Below are positions 54,895 through 63,230 of a DNA stretch of 64,000 nt, piece after piece. The notes beneath the pieces were generated by a model. The model did no database searches and was not told where the DNA came from. It worked only from the letters and a program-made list of their open reading frames with translations. Within the stretch, counting starts at the first letter, position 1; every line of letters starts with the position of its first letter. Source of the stretch: Parablautia sp. Marseille-Q6255 (GTDB lineage: Bacteria > Bacillota > Clostridia > Lachnospirales > Lachnospiraceae); NCBI RefSeq assembly GCF_951230155.1, contig NZ_CATNVD010000002.1, positions 62,001-126,000 on the forward strand, in the 5' to 3' direction. The position numbers were made by a program, and so were the translations under genes.

Positions 54895-56650
54895 CTGTCC
54901 CTCCTGGAAGATAAATATTTACAACTGCTGTATCTTCATCCTCATTGCAAAGCTCCAGTCCATATTCTGTCCCATAGATCATCTGGATCCGTTTTTCAAT
55001 ATTTAAAATCCCCACCCCAAAACCATGTGTACTGGTCTGTCCAGATGCGATCTTTTCCAAAGCATGCTCTTCAAACTGAGAGCCATTATTTCGAACCGTC
55101 ACAATGAACAGCGCTCCGCTTCTTTTTGCTGATACCTCAATACAGCAAGGTCCTATGACCTCTTCTAATGCATAATAAATAGCGTTTTCCACAAGCGGCT
55201 GAATCGTCAGGTGCGGAAGCTGCAGATCCATTAAATTTTCTGATACATTCTCCGTGTACTCCAGTCTGTCCCCATATCGGATTTTTTGTATTGTAATGTA
55301 AGCTGAGACAATCTCCAGCTCATGTTTCAGAGAGACCACCTTTTCTTTTACACGGATCGTTTCACGCAAAAGGCTCCCCAACGACTCCACCATAGCCGAG
55401 ATTTCTGATTCGCCTATCGCCTTTGCTCTCCAGTTCACCGATTCCAGTGTATTATATAAAAAGTGCGGATTGATCTGATTCTCCAGCGCTTTTAGCTGTG
55501 CCTCCTTTGCCAGGATTTCGCTAATATAGTTTTGCCGGATCATATGCTGGATCTGAAGTACCATGTTTTTGAACTGCCTGTGCAAAATACCTATTTCGTC
55601 CTTTCTGTTCTGGTATAATGCATCCGCCTGGAATGACATTGCATCACCCTTAAAAAAATCCCCCATTTCATTTACCAGTATCGTAATATCTGAAACAACG
55701 AGCCTGGTCATCTTATGACTGAGAAAAAGCACCAGACAGAGTGTGACGATAAGTAATACAGCTACCAAAATTTGTGTAGCGTAAATCGTTTTTTCCATCT
55801 CCTCATAAGGGACTAAACAAATATACTGCCATGCATTCGGCGAAATATTTCCTCTGACAGCGAAATACGAAGATTCATTGACATTCAGCACCTGATATCC
55901 CGATGTTACCTTTCTGGATATTTCTGCTGCCTGTTTTTGTGTAAAATCGTCTGACCGGTAAAATACATGATCCTCCTCATCAATCAGCACATACTGTATA
56001 TTATCGGACAAAAATGCAGACTCCGTACTGGTCGCGATCATTTTTTCAAGATCAAGACATACTACAAGCGTTCCCAGCGTTCGAAACGACAAATGATTCA
56101 CCTGTCTTGCTTCTCTTCCAAGAAATAGCCCGTGTGTATTGCAATGATCCGTATTCCAGATCGGATACCCTGCATTCATTTTTGTTTCTGTAATAACGCC
56201 TGTATGGATGTGCTCCGGTGTAGACGCTGCTCCCGGAGCATAGCTTGTTATACTGACATCGTTTGAGTATAAGCTGATATAAGCAATATTATTGCTCTTA
56301 TACGTCTGATGATAGTCGGTCAGTAAACGCTCCAGATTACTTTTCGCGTTCTTTTTTTTGATTTCATACTCTTCATCCAGAAGAATGATCAGGTTTTTGC
56401 GTATCTCACTGTTTGTAACGATCATATTTGTCATAGATTCTATATTGGAAAGTTTGGTCGCTATATCTCCTGCCGTATAGCTAAGAGAACCGGCAAGCGC
56501 TTTAGAAAACATCGCATTTCCGGCATTCACTGTCATTTTCAGGCAAACAGCAGAAACTCCTGTCATTAATATCATCGCAATCAGAACAATGCAAATAATC
56601 TTAGAACGCAGAGAACTGTTTTGTACAATGGACCGTAGTTTTTTTTTCAT
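54872..56650 (-). CDS. YesM-like sensor histidine kinase
   Basis: A 592-aa membrane kinase: N-terminal helix (about 15-40), extracellular sensor region (to about 280), second membrane helix, HAMP-like linker, then the His_kinase domain with phosphoacceptor I-N-P-H-F-L-Y-N-T-L-E and a HATPase domain (G-F-G-V-G-I-L-N). This is the YesM type, which usually pairs with YesN regulators next to carbohydrate transporters. The ATG at 56650 is preferred over an in-frame ATG at 56737 that would add 29 residues. It overlaps the response regulator start. Confidence 0.9.
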   Translation of the reverse strand: MKKKLRSIVQNSSLRSKIICIVLIAMILMTGVSAVCLKMTVNAGNAMFSKALAGSLSYTAGDIATKLSNIESMTNMIVTNSEIRKNLIILLDEEYEIKKKNAKSNLERLLTDYHQTYKSNNIAYISLYSNDVSITSYAPGAASTPEHIHTGVITETKMNAGYPIWNTDHCNTHGLFLGREARQVNHLSFRTLGTLVVCLDLEKMIATSTESAFLSDNIQYVLIDEEDHVFYRSDDFTQKQAAEISRKVTSGYQVLNVNESSYFAVRGNISPNAWQYICLVPYEEMEKTIYATQILVAVLLIVTLCLVLFLSHKMTRLVVSDITILVNEMGDFFKGDAMSFQADALYQNRKDEIGILHRQFKNMVLQIQHMIRQNYISEILAKEAQLKALENQINPHFLYNTLESVNWRAKAIGESEISAMVESLGSLLRETIRVKEKVVSLKHELEIVSAYITIQKIRYGDRLEYTENVSENLMDLQLPHLTIQPLVENAIYYALEEVIGPCCIEVSAKRSGALFIVTVRNNGSQFEEHALEKIASGQTSTHGFGVGILNIEKRIQMIYGTEYGLELCNEDEDTAVVNIYLPGGTDDEIIDC

Positions 56651-56761
56651 ATATCTGGCAACTCCACTTCTTATTGCTATCATGCTCATTGCTGTCATGC
56701 TCATTTTGAAATTGAAGTATAGCATAGATTTTTTCAAAAAAATCCACTTTTATTTAAGAAC

Positions 56762-56792
56762 TCGGTTTTTTAAAACTTTTAGTCGGTTTTTT
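56762..56792 (+). promoter_or_regulatory. Direct repeat, candidate operator of the response regulator
   Basis: TCGGTTTTTT occurs at 56762-56771 and 56783-56792, a spacing of 21 bp or two helical turns on the same face. A -10-like TATACT follows at 56819-56824, with a poor -35 in between, as is usual for activator-dependent promoters. It lies about 90 nt before the first transporter gene and between it and the sensor kinase. Confidence 0.5.
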
Positions 56793-56880
56793 TTATGTTC
56801 AACTATTTTTTCATGAATTATACTGACTATGACAAAAAACAGAACCATTTAGAGATCAATACAGGAAGGAGTTCCTTAAT

Positions 56881-57897
56881 ATGACGCATAATTTTTTTTA
56901 TTTTGCAAAATCATTTTTCAAAAAAAGTCTCCTTCTTTGTAGCGGATGGATCTGTATTTCCGGTAATGCTAAGGCAACCGCTGACCCGGCTGATTATCAG
57001 GTCGTGATGATCGCAAAGCAGAATGACCCCTGGTTTGAAGACATGGAGACAGGAATTGAACAGTTGAAAAAAGATATCGGGCTGAATGTTTCTATACAAT
57101 ATCCGGAAACGAATGACGCTGCCGGACAAATTTCCATTATGGAAAACTTAATTGAACAGGGGATCGATGCAATCTGTATCGTCCCAAATGATCCCGAAGC
57201 TCTTTTAAATACGATCGAGCATGCAAGAAAAGCCGGTATTGTTGTCGTTACACACGAAGCTCCCAGTATTTCCAATTACGTAGATCTCGACATTGAAGCC
57301 TTTGTCAATGAGGATTTTGGGGAATTGTTTGGAAAAAACATTGCCAAATCCATAGGCGAAGCAGGCAGCTACGTCGGGATCGTCGGAGCCCGGACAATGG
57401 ATACTCATATGGAATGGTATTCTTCTGCGGTTTCCTATATTGAAGAAAATTATCCTGATATGCACTGTCTGACGGATCTTCCGCTTGAAGATGGAAACTC
57501 TGAAGCAGGTGCTTATACCGTTACTCAGAATCTGATCCAAAAGTATCCGGATATTGACGGTATCATCGAATGCTCTGCTTATGGAAGCGGTGTCTGCCGC
57601 GCATTAGCAGAACAGAACCTCGAAAAAAAAGTAAAGGTCGTCTCTTTGGCCATCCCATCTGAGTCAAAAGAGTATTTAAAAAACGGCACTATGACAAGCA
57701 TCCTTGCATGGCGCCCGGCGGACGCCGGATATGCGACCTGCTATGCAGCATATTTACTGGTCTCTGGCCAGTCAGTAGAAAATGGCACAGACCTGAAAAC
57801 AACAGGATACGAATCCATTCAGTTAAAAAACGGTATCGCATATGGAAATGCGCCATTGGAATATACCGTAAAAAATATCGAAGATTATGTATTTTAA
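56881..57897 (+). CDS. Sugar ABC transporter substrate-binding protein (SBP-1)
   Basis: A 338-aa exported RbsB/LsrB-type binding protein. The signal sequence (1-35) ends near N-A-K-A without a clear lipobox. The mature part starts V-V-M-I-A-K-Q-N-D-P-W-F, with a G-I-D-A-I-C-I-V-P-N-D loop and an A-W-R-P-A-D-A-G-Y motif shared with SBP-2. Two alike binding proteins in one operon suggest two related ligands, or that one acts with the sensor kinase. AGGAAGGAG precedes the ATG. Confidence 0.85.
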   Translation: MTHNFFYFAKSFFKKSLLLCSGWICISGNAKATADPADYQVVMIAKQNDPWFEDMETGIEQLKKDIGLNVSIQYPETNDAAGQISIMENLIEQGIDAICIVPNDPEALLNTIEHARKAGIVVVTHEAPSISNYVDLDIEAFVNEDFGELFGKNIAKSIGEAGSYVGIVGARTMDTHMEWYSSAVSYIEENYPDMHCLTDLPLEDGNSEAGAYTVTQNLIQKYPDIDGIIECSAYGSGVCRALAEQNLEKKVKVVSLAIPSESKEYLKNGTMTSILAWRPADAGYATCYAAYLLVSGQSVENGTDLKTTGYESIQLKNGIAYGNAPLEYTVKNIEDYVF

Positions 57898-57928
57898 TCC
57901 ATTTATAAGATATGAAATGAGGTGTCTT

Positions 57929-58492
57929 ATGAATTATCACGATAAGTATGCAGCTATGCTTCAGGAATACCGTCAGGTATTTGAAACATTTGATCCTTCC
58001 CAGATAGATGATCTTGTAAAAATCATCAAAAAATATAACCGGATCTTCTGTATCGGAGTCGGACGGGAAGGTATGATGACCAGGGCATTTGCCATGCGTC
58101 TGATGCACATGGGAAAGGAGGTTCATTGGATCTGGGATGATACTACCCCCCATATTGGTCCGGGGGATCTCTTGATCGCAACACTGGGAGACGGACAGAT
58201 CGGACATATCAATTATGTTTGCCAAAAAGCAAAAGAGGCCGGTGCCTTTATTTATGTAGTAACCGGTTCTCCAAGCGGCTATACAGCCAAAGAAGTGGCG
58301 GATCAGGTACTTTTTATCCCTGCCTGCGTTTATCGCGGAACAGACAAAGTAGTTCCTTCCTTCCAGCCAATGGGAAATCTTTTTGAACAATGTCTGCTGA
58401 TGATATTTGATATTATCGTCATGACGCTTGTAGAAGAAACACCCGGACTGACCTTTGAAAAGATGGCGGCACGCCACCGCAATATTGAATAA
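57929..58492 (+). CDS. SIS-domain phosphosugar isomerase (HxlB-like)
   Basis: A 187-aa single-SIS protein resembling 6-phospho-3-hexuloisomerases. Motifs are I-G-V-G-R-E-G-M-M-T-R and T-G-S-P-S-G-Y-T-A-K-E; the C-terminal G-N-L-F-E-Q sequence carries the Glu of the active site. It is unrelated in layout to the two-domain SIS proteins of the island. The ATG at 57929 follows GAGGTG; the longer frame lacks a ribosome site. It lies between the two binding-protein genes. Confidence 0.85.
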   Translation: MNYHDKYAAMLQEYRQVFETFDPSQIDDLVKIIKKYNRIFCIGVGREGMMTRAFAMRLMHMGKEVHWIWDDTTPHIGPGDLLIATLGDGQIGHINYVCQKAKEAGAFIYVVTGSPSGYTAKEVADQVLFIPACVYRGTDKVVPSFQPMGNLFEQCLLMIFDIIVMTLVEETPGLTFEKMAARHRNIE

Positions 58493-58553
58493 ACAGCCTG
58501 CCTGTAGCAGCAGGTGTTTATATAAAAACTATTTATTACAGGAGGGTTTTTTA

Positions 58554-59555
58554 ATGAAAAAACGTATCGCATTACTAATGGCAGCTTTAATGACAGCCTC
58601 ACTCGCAGTTCCTGCGGCAGCAGCAGAGAAGAAAGATGCAGAATTTACGATCGCTCTTTGCGCCAAAACAGAAGGTATCGCATGGTTTGATGACATGCGT
58701 ACCGGTGTAGATGAGTTCAACGCAGATCATGATGATGTATATGCGTATGAAATCAATCCGGAAGGTTCTGATGCCGCAAAGCAGAACGCCATGCTTGAAG
58801 ACCTGATCGCTCAGGGCGTTGATGCGATCTGCTGTGTACCGGTAGACGCTCAGGCAGTTGCTGAGACGCTGCAAAAAGCAAGAGACAAAGGAATTGTTGT
58901 TGTTACACACGAGGCATCCGATATTCTTGATTACGTAGACTATGATCTGGAAGCCTTTGACAATGACTATTTTGGAACGCTGTATGGACAGTACCTTGCT
59001 GAGGCAATGGGAGGAAAAGGACAGTACTACGCAGCAGTCGGCGGACTTGGTATGACAACTCATATGCAGTGGTTTAACTCCATGGTCGCATATCTGGAAG
59101 AAAATTATCCGGAAATGGAGCTTGTAAACCCGGATGGTATTCCTGGCGAAGATGACAATAATGAACAGACTGCTTACGACCTTGCTGTACAGGCAATCGC
59201 TGCTTATCCGGATCTGAAGGGACTGGTTGACTGTGCTGCATCTTCAAATGGTATGGCATTGGCACTAGAAGAACAGGGACGTACAGATATTGCACTTGTA
59301 GGCCTTGCTACCCCATCTCAGGGCGGCGCTTATATCAAAAATGGCACACAGTACAGAGGTCTTTGCTGGAGACCGGCAGATGCGGGCTATACTGCCTGTG
59401 AAATTGCATACAACATCTTAAAAGGTGAAGAAATCACAGAAGATTCCTCTTTTACAAAGGAAGGATATGACAAGATCACTTTAGACGGCAATCTCATCTG
59501 TGGTAACGCTCCGCTTGTATTTACACCGGAAAACGTGGATGATTATCCGTTCTAA
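58554..59555 (+). CDS. Sugar ABC transporter substrate-binding protein (SBP-2)
   Basis: A 333-aa exported binding protein, paralogue of SBP-1 (both have G-I-V-V-V-T-H-E-A and R-P-A-D-A-G-Y). Signal peptide ends P-A-A-A-A, a signal peptidase I type site, with no lipobox Cys. AGGAGGG precedes the ATG at 58554; the longer open frame upstream overlaps the SIS gene and is not used. A terminator-like hairpin follows the stop. Confidence 0.9.
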   Translation: MKKRIALLMAALMTASLAVPAAAAEKKDAEFTIALCAKTEGIAWFDDMRTGVDEFNADHDDVYAYEINPEGSDAAKQNAMLEDLIAQGVDAICCVPVDAQAVAETLQKARDKGIVVVTHEASDILDYVDYDLEAFDNDYFGTLYGQYLAEAMGGKGQYYAAVGGLGMTTHMQWFNSMVAYLEENYPEMELVNPDGIPGEDDNNEQTAYDLAVQAIAAYPDLKGLVDCAASSNGMALALEEQGRTDIALVGLATPSQGGAYIKNGTQYRGLCWRPADAGYTACEIAYNILKGEEITEDSSFTKEGYDKITLDGNLICGNAPLVFTPENVDDYPF

Positions 59556-59582
59556 AAAAGAAATCGTACGTTTATGTATACG

Positions 59583-59612
59583 TGCGGGCGGTAAAACGCC
59601 CGCATTTCTTTT
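59583..59612 (+). terminator. Attenuating terminator between SBP-2 and the ATPase
   Basis: TGCGGGCG (59583-59590) pairs perfectly with CGCCCGCA (59597-59604), followed by TTTCTTTT. As in the island operon, it separates a binding-protein gene from the rest of the transporter. Confidence 0.82.
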
Positions 59613-59639
59613 AAAAAATTGTTAGGAGACAATAGTTCT

Positions 59640-61172
59640 ATGGCAGAAACAAAAAATATTGTTGTAGCAGAGCATATCTGTAAAAGCTATGTGGGTGTTC
59701 AGGCGCTTGATGATGTGAGCATTACCATTAAAGAAGGGGAGATCAAATGTCTGGCCGGTGAAAATGGATGCGGCAAATCTACCTTTGTAAAAATTATTGC
59801 CGGCGTTGAAAGCTGCACCTCTGGTACCATTTTGATCAATGGAAAGGATTGTACAAAGCATTCTACAAAAGATGCAATTGACGAGGGAATACAGGTCATT
59901 TTCCAGGATCTGTCTCTCTTTGACGAAATGTCTGTAGCAGATAATATTGCTATGAACAAGCTGATAAAAGATGGAAAACCTCTTACAAATAAAAAAGACA
60001 TTCAGAAAATAGCAACAGACACCTTAAATCTGATCGGTGTTGATATTCCTCTCGATGCAAAAATCCAGGAATTGTCCATTGCTAACCGGCAGCTGATCGC
60101 CATCTGCAGAGCGCTGGCACTTGATGCAAAGCTATTATTTATGGATGAACCAACAACTGCATTAACCAAAAATGAAGTAGACCGCTTACTGGACATCGTA
60201 CTGAGCCTGAAGGCAAGAAATATTGCTGTCGTATTTATCAGTCACAAACTGGACGAAGTCATGCGTATCGCAGACAGCATCACAGTCATTCGTGATGGTC
60301 ATAAAATAGGAGATTACGCAGCCAGTGAGATGGATCCTCATAAACTTGCCTACTATATGACCGGAAGGGAAGTCACCTATCAGCAATATGAACGCAATTG
60401 CAAAGAAAATGAAAATTTACTGGAAATAAAGCATTTATGCAAGGAAGGAAACTTCCAAAATATCAGTCTGGATGTACGAAAAGGCGATATCCTCGGCTTA
60501 ACCGGCCTGCTCGGCGCCGGCCGTACAGAGCTTGCACTTTCTCTTTTTGGATTAAACAAACCTGACAGCGGAGAAATTTATATAGAAGGAAAAAAGGTAT
60601 CTATTACCTGCCCGCAGGATGCCATTGATCATGGTATTGGTCTTGTTCCTGAAGAAAGAGCTATTCAGGGATTATTTCTTTCAAAAAGTGTAAATGAAAA
60701 TGTCGGCGCAGCTATTTTAAAGCGTCTGACCGGTTTTATTGGAACAATCAACCAAAATAAGTCCCGGACACTTGCCAAAGAAGCGATCGGGCAGTTCCGG
60801 ATCAAAGTATACAATGAAGACACACTGATCAATACATTATCCGGTGGAAACCAGCAAAAAGCTCTGATTGCACGCTGGGCCGCATCACATCCAAAAATAT
60901 TTATCCTGGATACGCCTACTGTAGGAATTGATATTGGGTCCAAATCTGAAATTTATGAATACATCCAGTCCTTTGCCAAGCAGGGGATCGGCGTCATTAT
61001 TATTTCAGACGAAGTAGAAGAAATCGTAAGCAACTGTAACCGTGTCATCGTTATGTTTAATGGTGAGATTGTAAAAGAGTACTCAGAAGAGGAAATGGCT
61101 GCTCCTGATATCCGGGAACAGATCAATACCTTGGTGGAATCCGGAAAAAAGAAAGTTCAGGAGGACAGGTAA
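59640..61172 (+). CDS. Sugar ABC transporter ATPase (RbsA/MglA-like)
   Basis: A 510-aa protein with two ABC domains. First: Walker A G-E-N-G-C-G-K-S-T, Walker B L-F-M-D-E-P-T. Second: G-L-L-G-A-G-R-T-E, signature L-S-G-G-N-Q-Q-K, typical of monosaccharide importers. The ATG at 59640 has AGGAG 11 nt upstream. Powers the two permeases that follow. Confidence 0.93.
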   Translation: MAETKNIVVAEHICKSYVGVQALDDVSITIKEGEIKCLAGENGCGKSTFVKIIAGVESCTSGTILINGKDCTKHSTKDAIDEGIQVIFQDLSLFDEMSVADNIAMNKLIKDGKPLTNKKDIQKIATDTLNLIGVDIPLDAKIQELSIANRQLIAICRALALDAKLLFMDEPTTALTKNEVDRLLDIVLSLKARNIAVVFISHKLDEVMRIADSITVIRDGHKIGDYAASEMDPHKLAYYMTGREVTYQQYERNCKENENLLEIKHLCKEGNFQNISLDVRKGDILGLTGLLGAGRTELALSLFGLNKPDSGEIYIEGKKVSITCPQDAIDHGIGLVPEERAIQGLFLSKSVNENVGAAILKRLTGFIGTINQNKSRTLAKEAIGQFRIKVYNEDTLINTLSGGNQQKALIARWAASHPKIFILDTPTVGIDIGSKSEIYEYIQSFAKQGIGVIIISDEVEEIVSNCNRVIVMFNGEIVKEYSEEEMAAPDIREQINTLVESGKKKVQEDR

Positions 61173-61173
61173 A

Positions 61174-62181
61174 ATGAAGGCACTAAAAAAGATTGATAAA
61201 ACGCAGCGCTTTCTGATCATAATTATTCTCGTTTACTGTACCATTGTTGCAGTAAGAAACCCTGCGTTTTTAAGCTTAACTACACTTTTTAATATGGTAC
61301 GTTCCTCTGCCGGAACAACCATTCTGGCAATGGGCGTTCTGGTTGTCATGATTTCCGGAGGAATTGACGTCTCTTTTCCTGCGATTGCAATTTTTGGCGG
61401 CTACACTTCATTAAGGTTATGCATGAGCCTGCAGATTGAAAGCCTTTTTGTCACATTCTTAATCTCCATAGCGATCGGCATCCTGCTCGGCCTTATCAAT
61501 GCAGCTTTAATCAATGTCCTAAAATTAGAGCCATTTATTATTACACTGGCAACTGCAAGCGTATTTTTCGGAATTATGACCATCCTCATCGGAACAAAAA
61601 ATGTCGGTGCAAGTGATCTTCCCGAGCAGTTCCGCGCGCTCAGTTCTGCCAAAATATTTACAACACTTAACGAGCACGGAGCGCCTATCGGACTGTCTGT
61701 ATTTATTATTCCAGTCGTCCTTTGCGTATTGCTGACCTATTTTATCTTACATAAGACGCTGATCGGAAAAGGTATTTTTGCAATGGGATGTAACAATGAA
61801 GCCGCAAAGAGAGCCGGATTTAATGTACCGCTTCTTCGCTTCTTTATTTACGGATATGCCGGATTTCTCGGCGGCATCATGGGGATTATTTATATTGCCA
61901 GTACCAACTCCGTAAATCCGGTCTCTCTGGTCGGCACCGAAATGTCTGTCATTGCCTGCGTTGTTATCGGGGGTGCAAAGCCAAGCGGCGGATACGGACG
62001 GATTTTTGGTACGCTTCTGGGTGTTATTTTATATTATTTGTTTAAACAAACCCTGATTTATCTCGGTCTGTCCGCATCATGGCAGGATTTTTTTATGGGC
62101 ATTGTACTTTTATTTAGTATTATATCCACCTCCTACCAGAACCGGATCAGAAACCGTAAAAACTTTATCTATACGGAATAA
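61174..62181 (+). CDS. Sugar ABC transporter permease 1 (RbsC-like)
   Basis: A 335-aa inner-membrane permease with eight to ten helices; I-S-G-G-I-D-V-S-F-P and A-M-G-C-N-N-E-A-A-K-R-A-G are family hallmarks. It follows the ATPase gene by one base, with AGGAGGA inside that gene. Confidence 0.92.
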   Translation: MKALKKIDKTQRFLIIIILVYCTIVAVRNPAFLSLTTLFNMVRSSAGTTILAMGVLVVMISGGIDVSFPAIAIFGGYTSLRLCMSLQIESLFVTFLISIAIGILLGLINAALINVLKLEPFIITLATASVFFGIMTILIGTKNVGASDLPEQFRALSSAKIFTTLNEHGAPIGLSVFIIPVVLCVLLTYFILHKTLIGKGIFAMGCNNEAAKRAGFNVPLLRFFIYGYAGFLGGIMGIIYIASTNSVNPVSLVGTEMSVIACVVIGGAKPSGGYGRIFGTLLGVILYYLFKQTLIYLGLSASWQDFFMGIVLLFSIISTSYQNRIRNRKNFIYTE

Positions 62182-62198
62182 TGTGGGGAGGGAAAAAA

Positions 62199-63230
62199 GT
62201 GAAAAAATTAAAAGAATATCTCAGTCGAGACATTTCCATGGCAATCTTATTTACATTCTTTTTAGCGATTTGTGTAATTATGGTTTGCTGTTTTGGTACA
62301 AGTATGTTTAATGGACAAACGCTTTCAAGTATGGCATTCCAGCTGTCTGAAGTAGCTGTTCTGGCCTTTGGCATGGCTCTTTGCATGTTGCAGGGCGGTA
62401 TTGATCTCTCCATCGTAGCAACAGCCAATCTGTCCAGCCTCCTGGCAGCAATGGTTTTGACCGGCAGGTTTTTCGATATTGAAAAAGCAGGTACTGTCGC
62501 AACTATTGTAATCGCTGTTTTAGTAGCTATTATTGTAGGATATCTCTGCGGTTTCATCAACGGCTTCATTATTTCAAAATTTTCAGTCTCCCCTATCGTT
62601 ACAACGCTCTCTACTATGACGCTGTTCTCAGGGCTTGCGATGGGTATCACAGGCGGCAACAGTATTGGAAACTATCCTTCGTTGTTTCTCAAATTCGGAA
62701 CCAGCTCAATCGGAGGCGTCCCAATTGTTTTTATCACAGCAGTGATCATCTTTGTTGTTTTGATCCTTGCGCTCGACCGCACCAAACTCGGATACGAAAT
62801 ACACTATATCGGTGAAAACCATACTGCATCACGATTTGCAGGAATTGATAATGAGCGGGTTATTATGAAAATCTATACCATTTCCGGTCTTATGGCAGGC
62901 ATTGCTTCTCTGATGATCATGGCACGCTCTAATTCTGCCCGGTGCGGCTATGGAGACAGCTATCAGCTTCAGGTTATTATGATTGCTGTTCTTGGAGGTA
63001 TCAGCCCCTCCGGCGGAAAAGGAAGATTATACGGCGTCTTTATCGCAACCTTCTGTATGCAATTAATGCAGACAGCTTTTACACTGTGGCAATTTTCTCC
63101 TTATTCAAAAAAGCTGATCTGGGGCATGATGCTTCTGGTTATTATGCTTATCAACATGATACAGGAGAGAATCAGCAGAAACGCGAAAATAAAGGAGATG
63201 AATGCAAAAAGATTGAACCATGCAGAATAA
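62199..63230 (+). CDS. Sugar ABC transporter permease 2 (RbsC-like)
   Basis: A 343-aa permease partner with G-G-I-D-L-S and I-G-E-N-H-T-A-S-R-F-A-G. I place the start at the GTG at 62199, because GGGAGGG ends 6 nt upstream; an ATG at 62181 overlapping the previous stop (TAATG) has no ribosome site and would add six residues. Forms a heterodimeric channel with permease 1. Confidence 0.9.
   Translation: MKKLKEYLSRDISMAILFTFFLAICVIMVCCFGTSMFNGQTLSSMAFQLSEVAVLAFGMALCMLQGGIDLSIVATANLSSLLAAMVLTGRFFDIEKAGTVATIVIAVLVAIIVGYLCGFINGFIISKFSVSPIVTTLSTMTLFSGLAMGITGGNSIGNYPSLFLKFGTSSIGGVPIVFITAVIIFVVLILALDRTKLGYEIHYIGENHTASRFAGIDNERVIMKIYTISGLMAGIASLMIMARSNSARCGYGDSYQLQVIMIAVLGGISPSGGKGRLYGVFIATFCMQLMQTAFTLWQFSPYSKKLIWGMMLLVIMLINMIQERISRNAKIKEMNAKRLNHAE

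Noticed and set aside
57689-58477. 262-codon minus-strand frame over SBP-1 and the SIS gene
   Set aside because: Both plus-strand genes are clear family members with ribosome sites; the frame has none.
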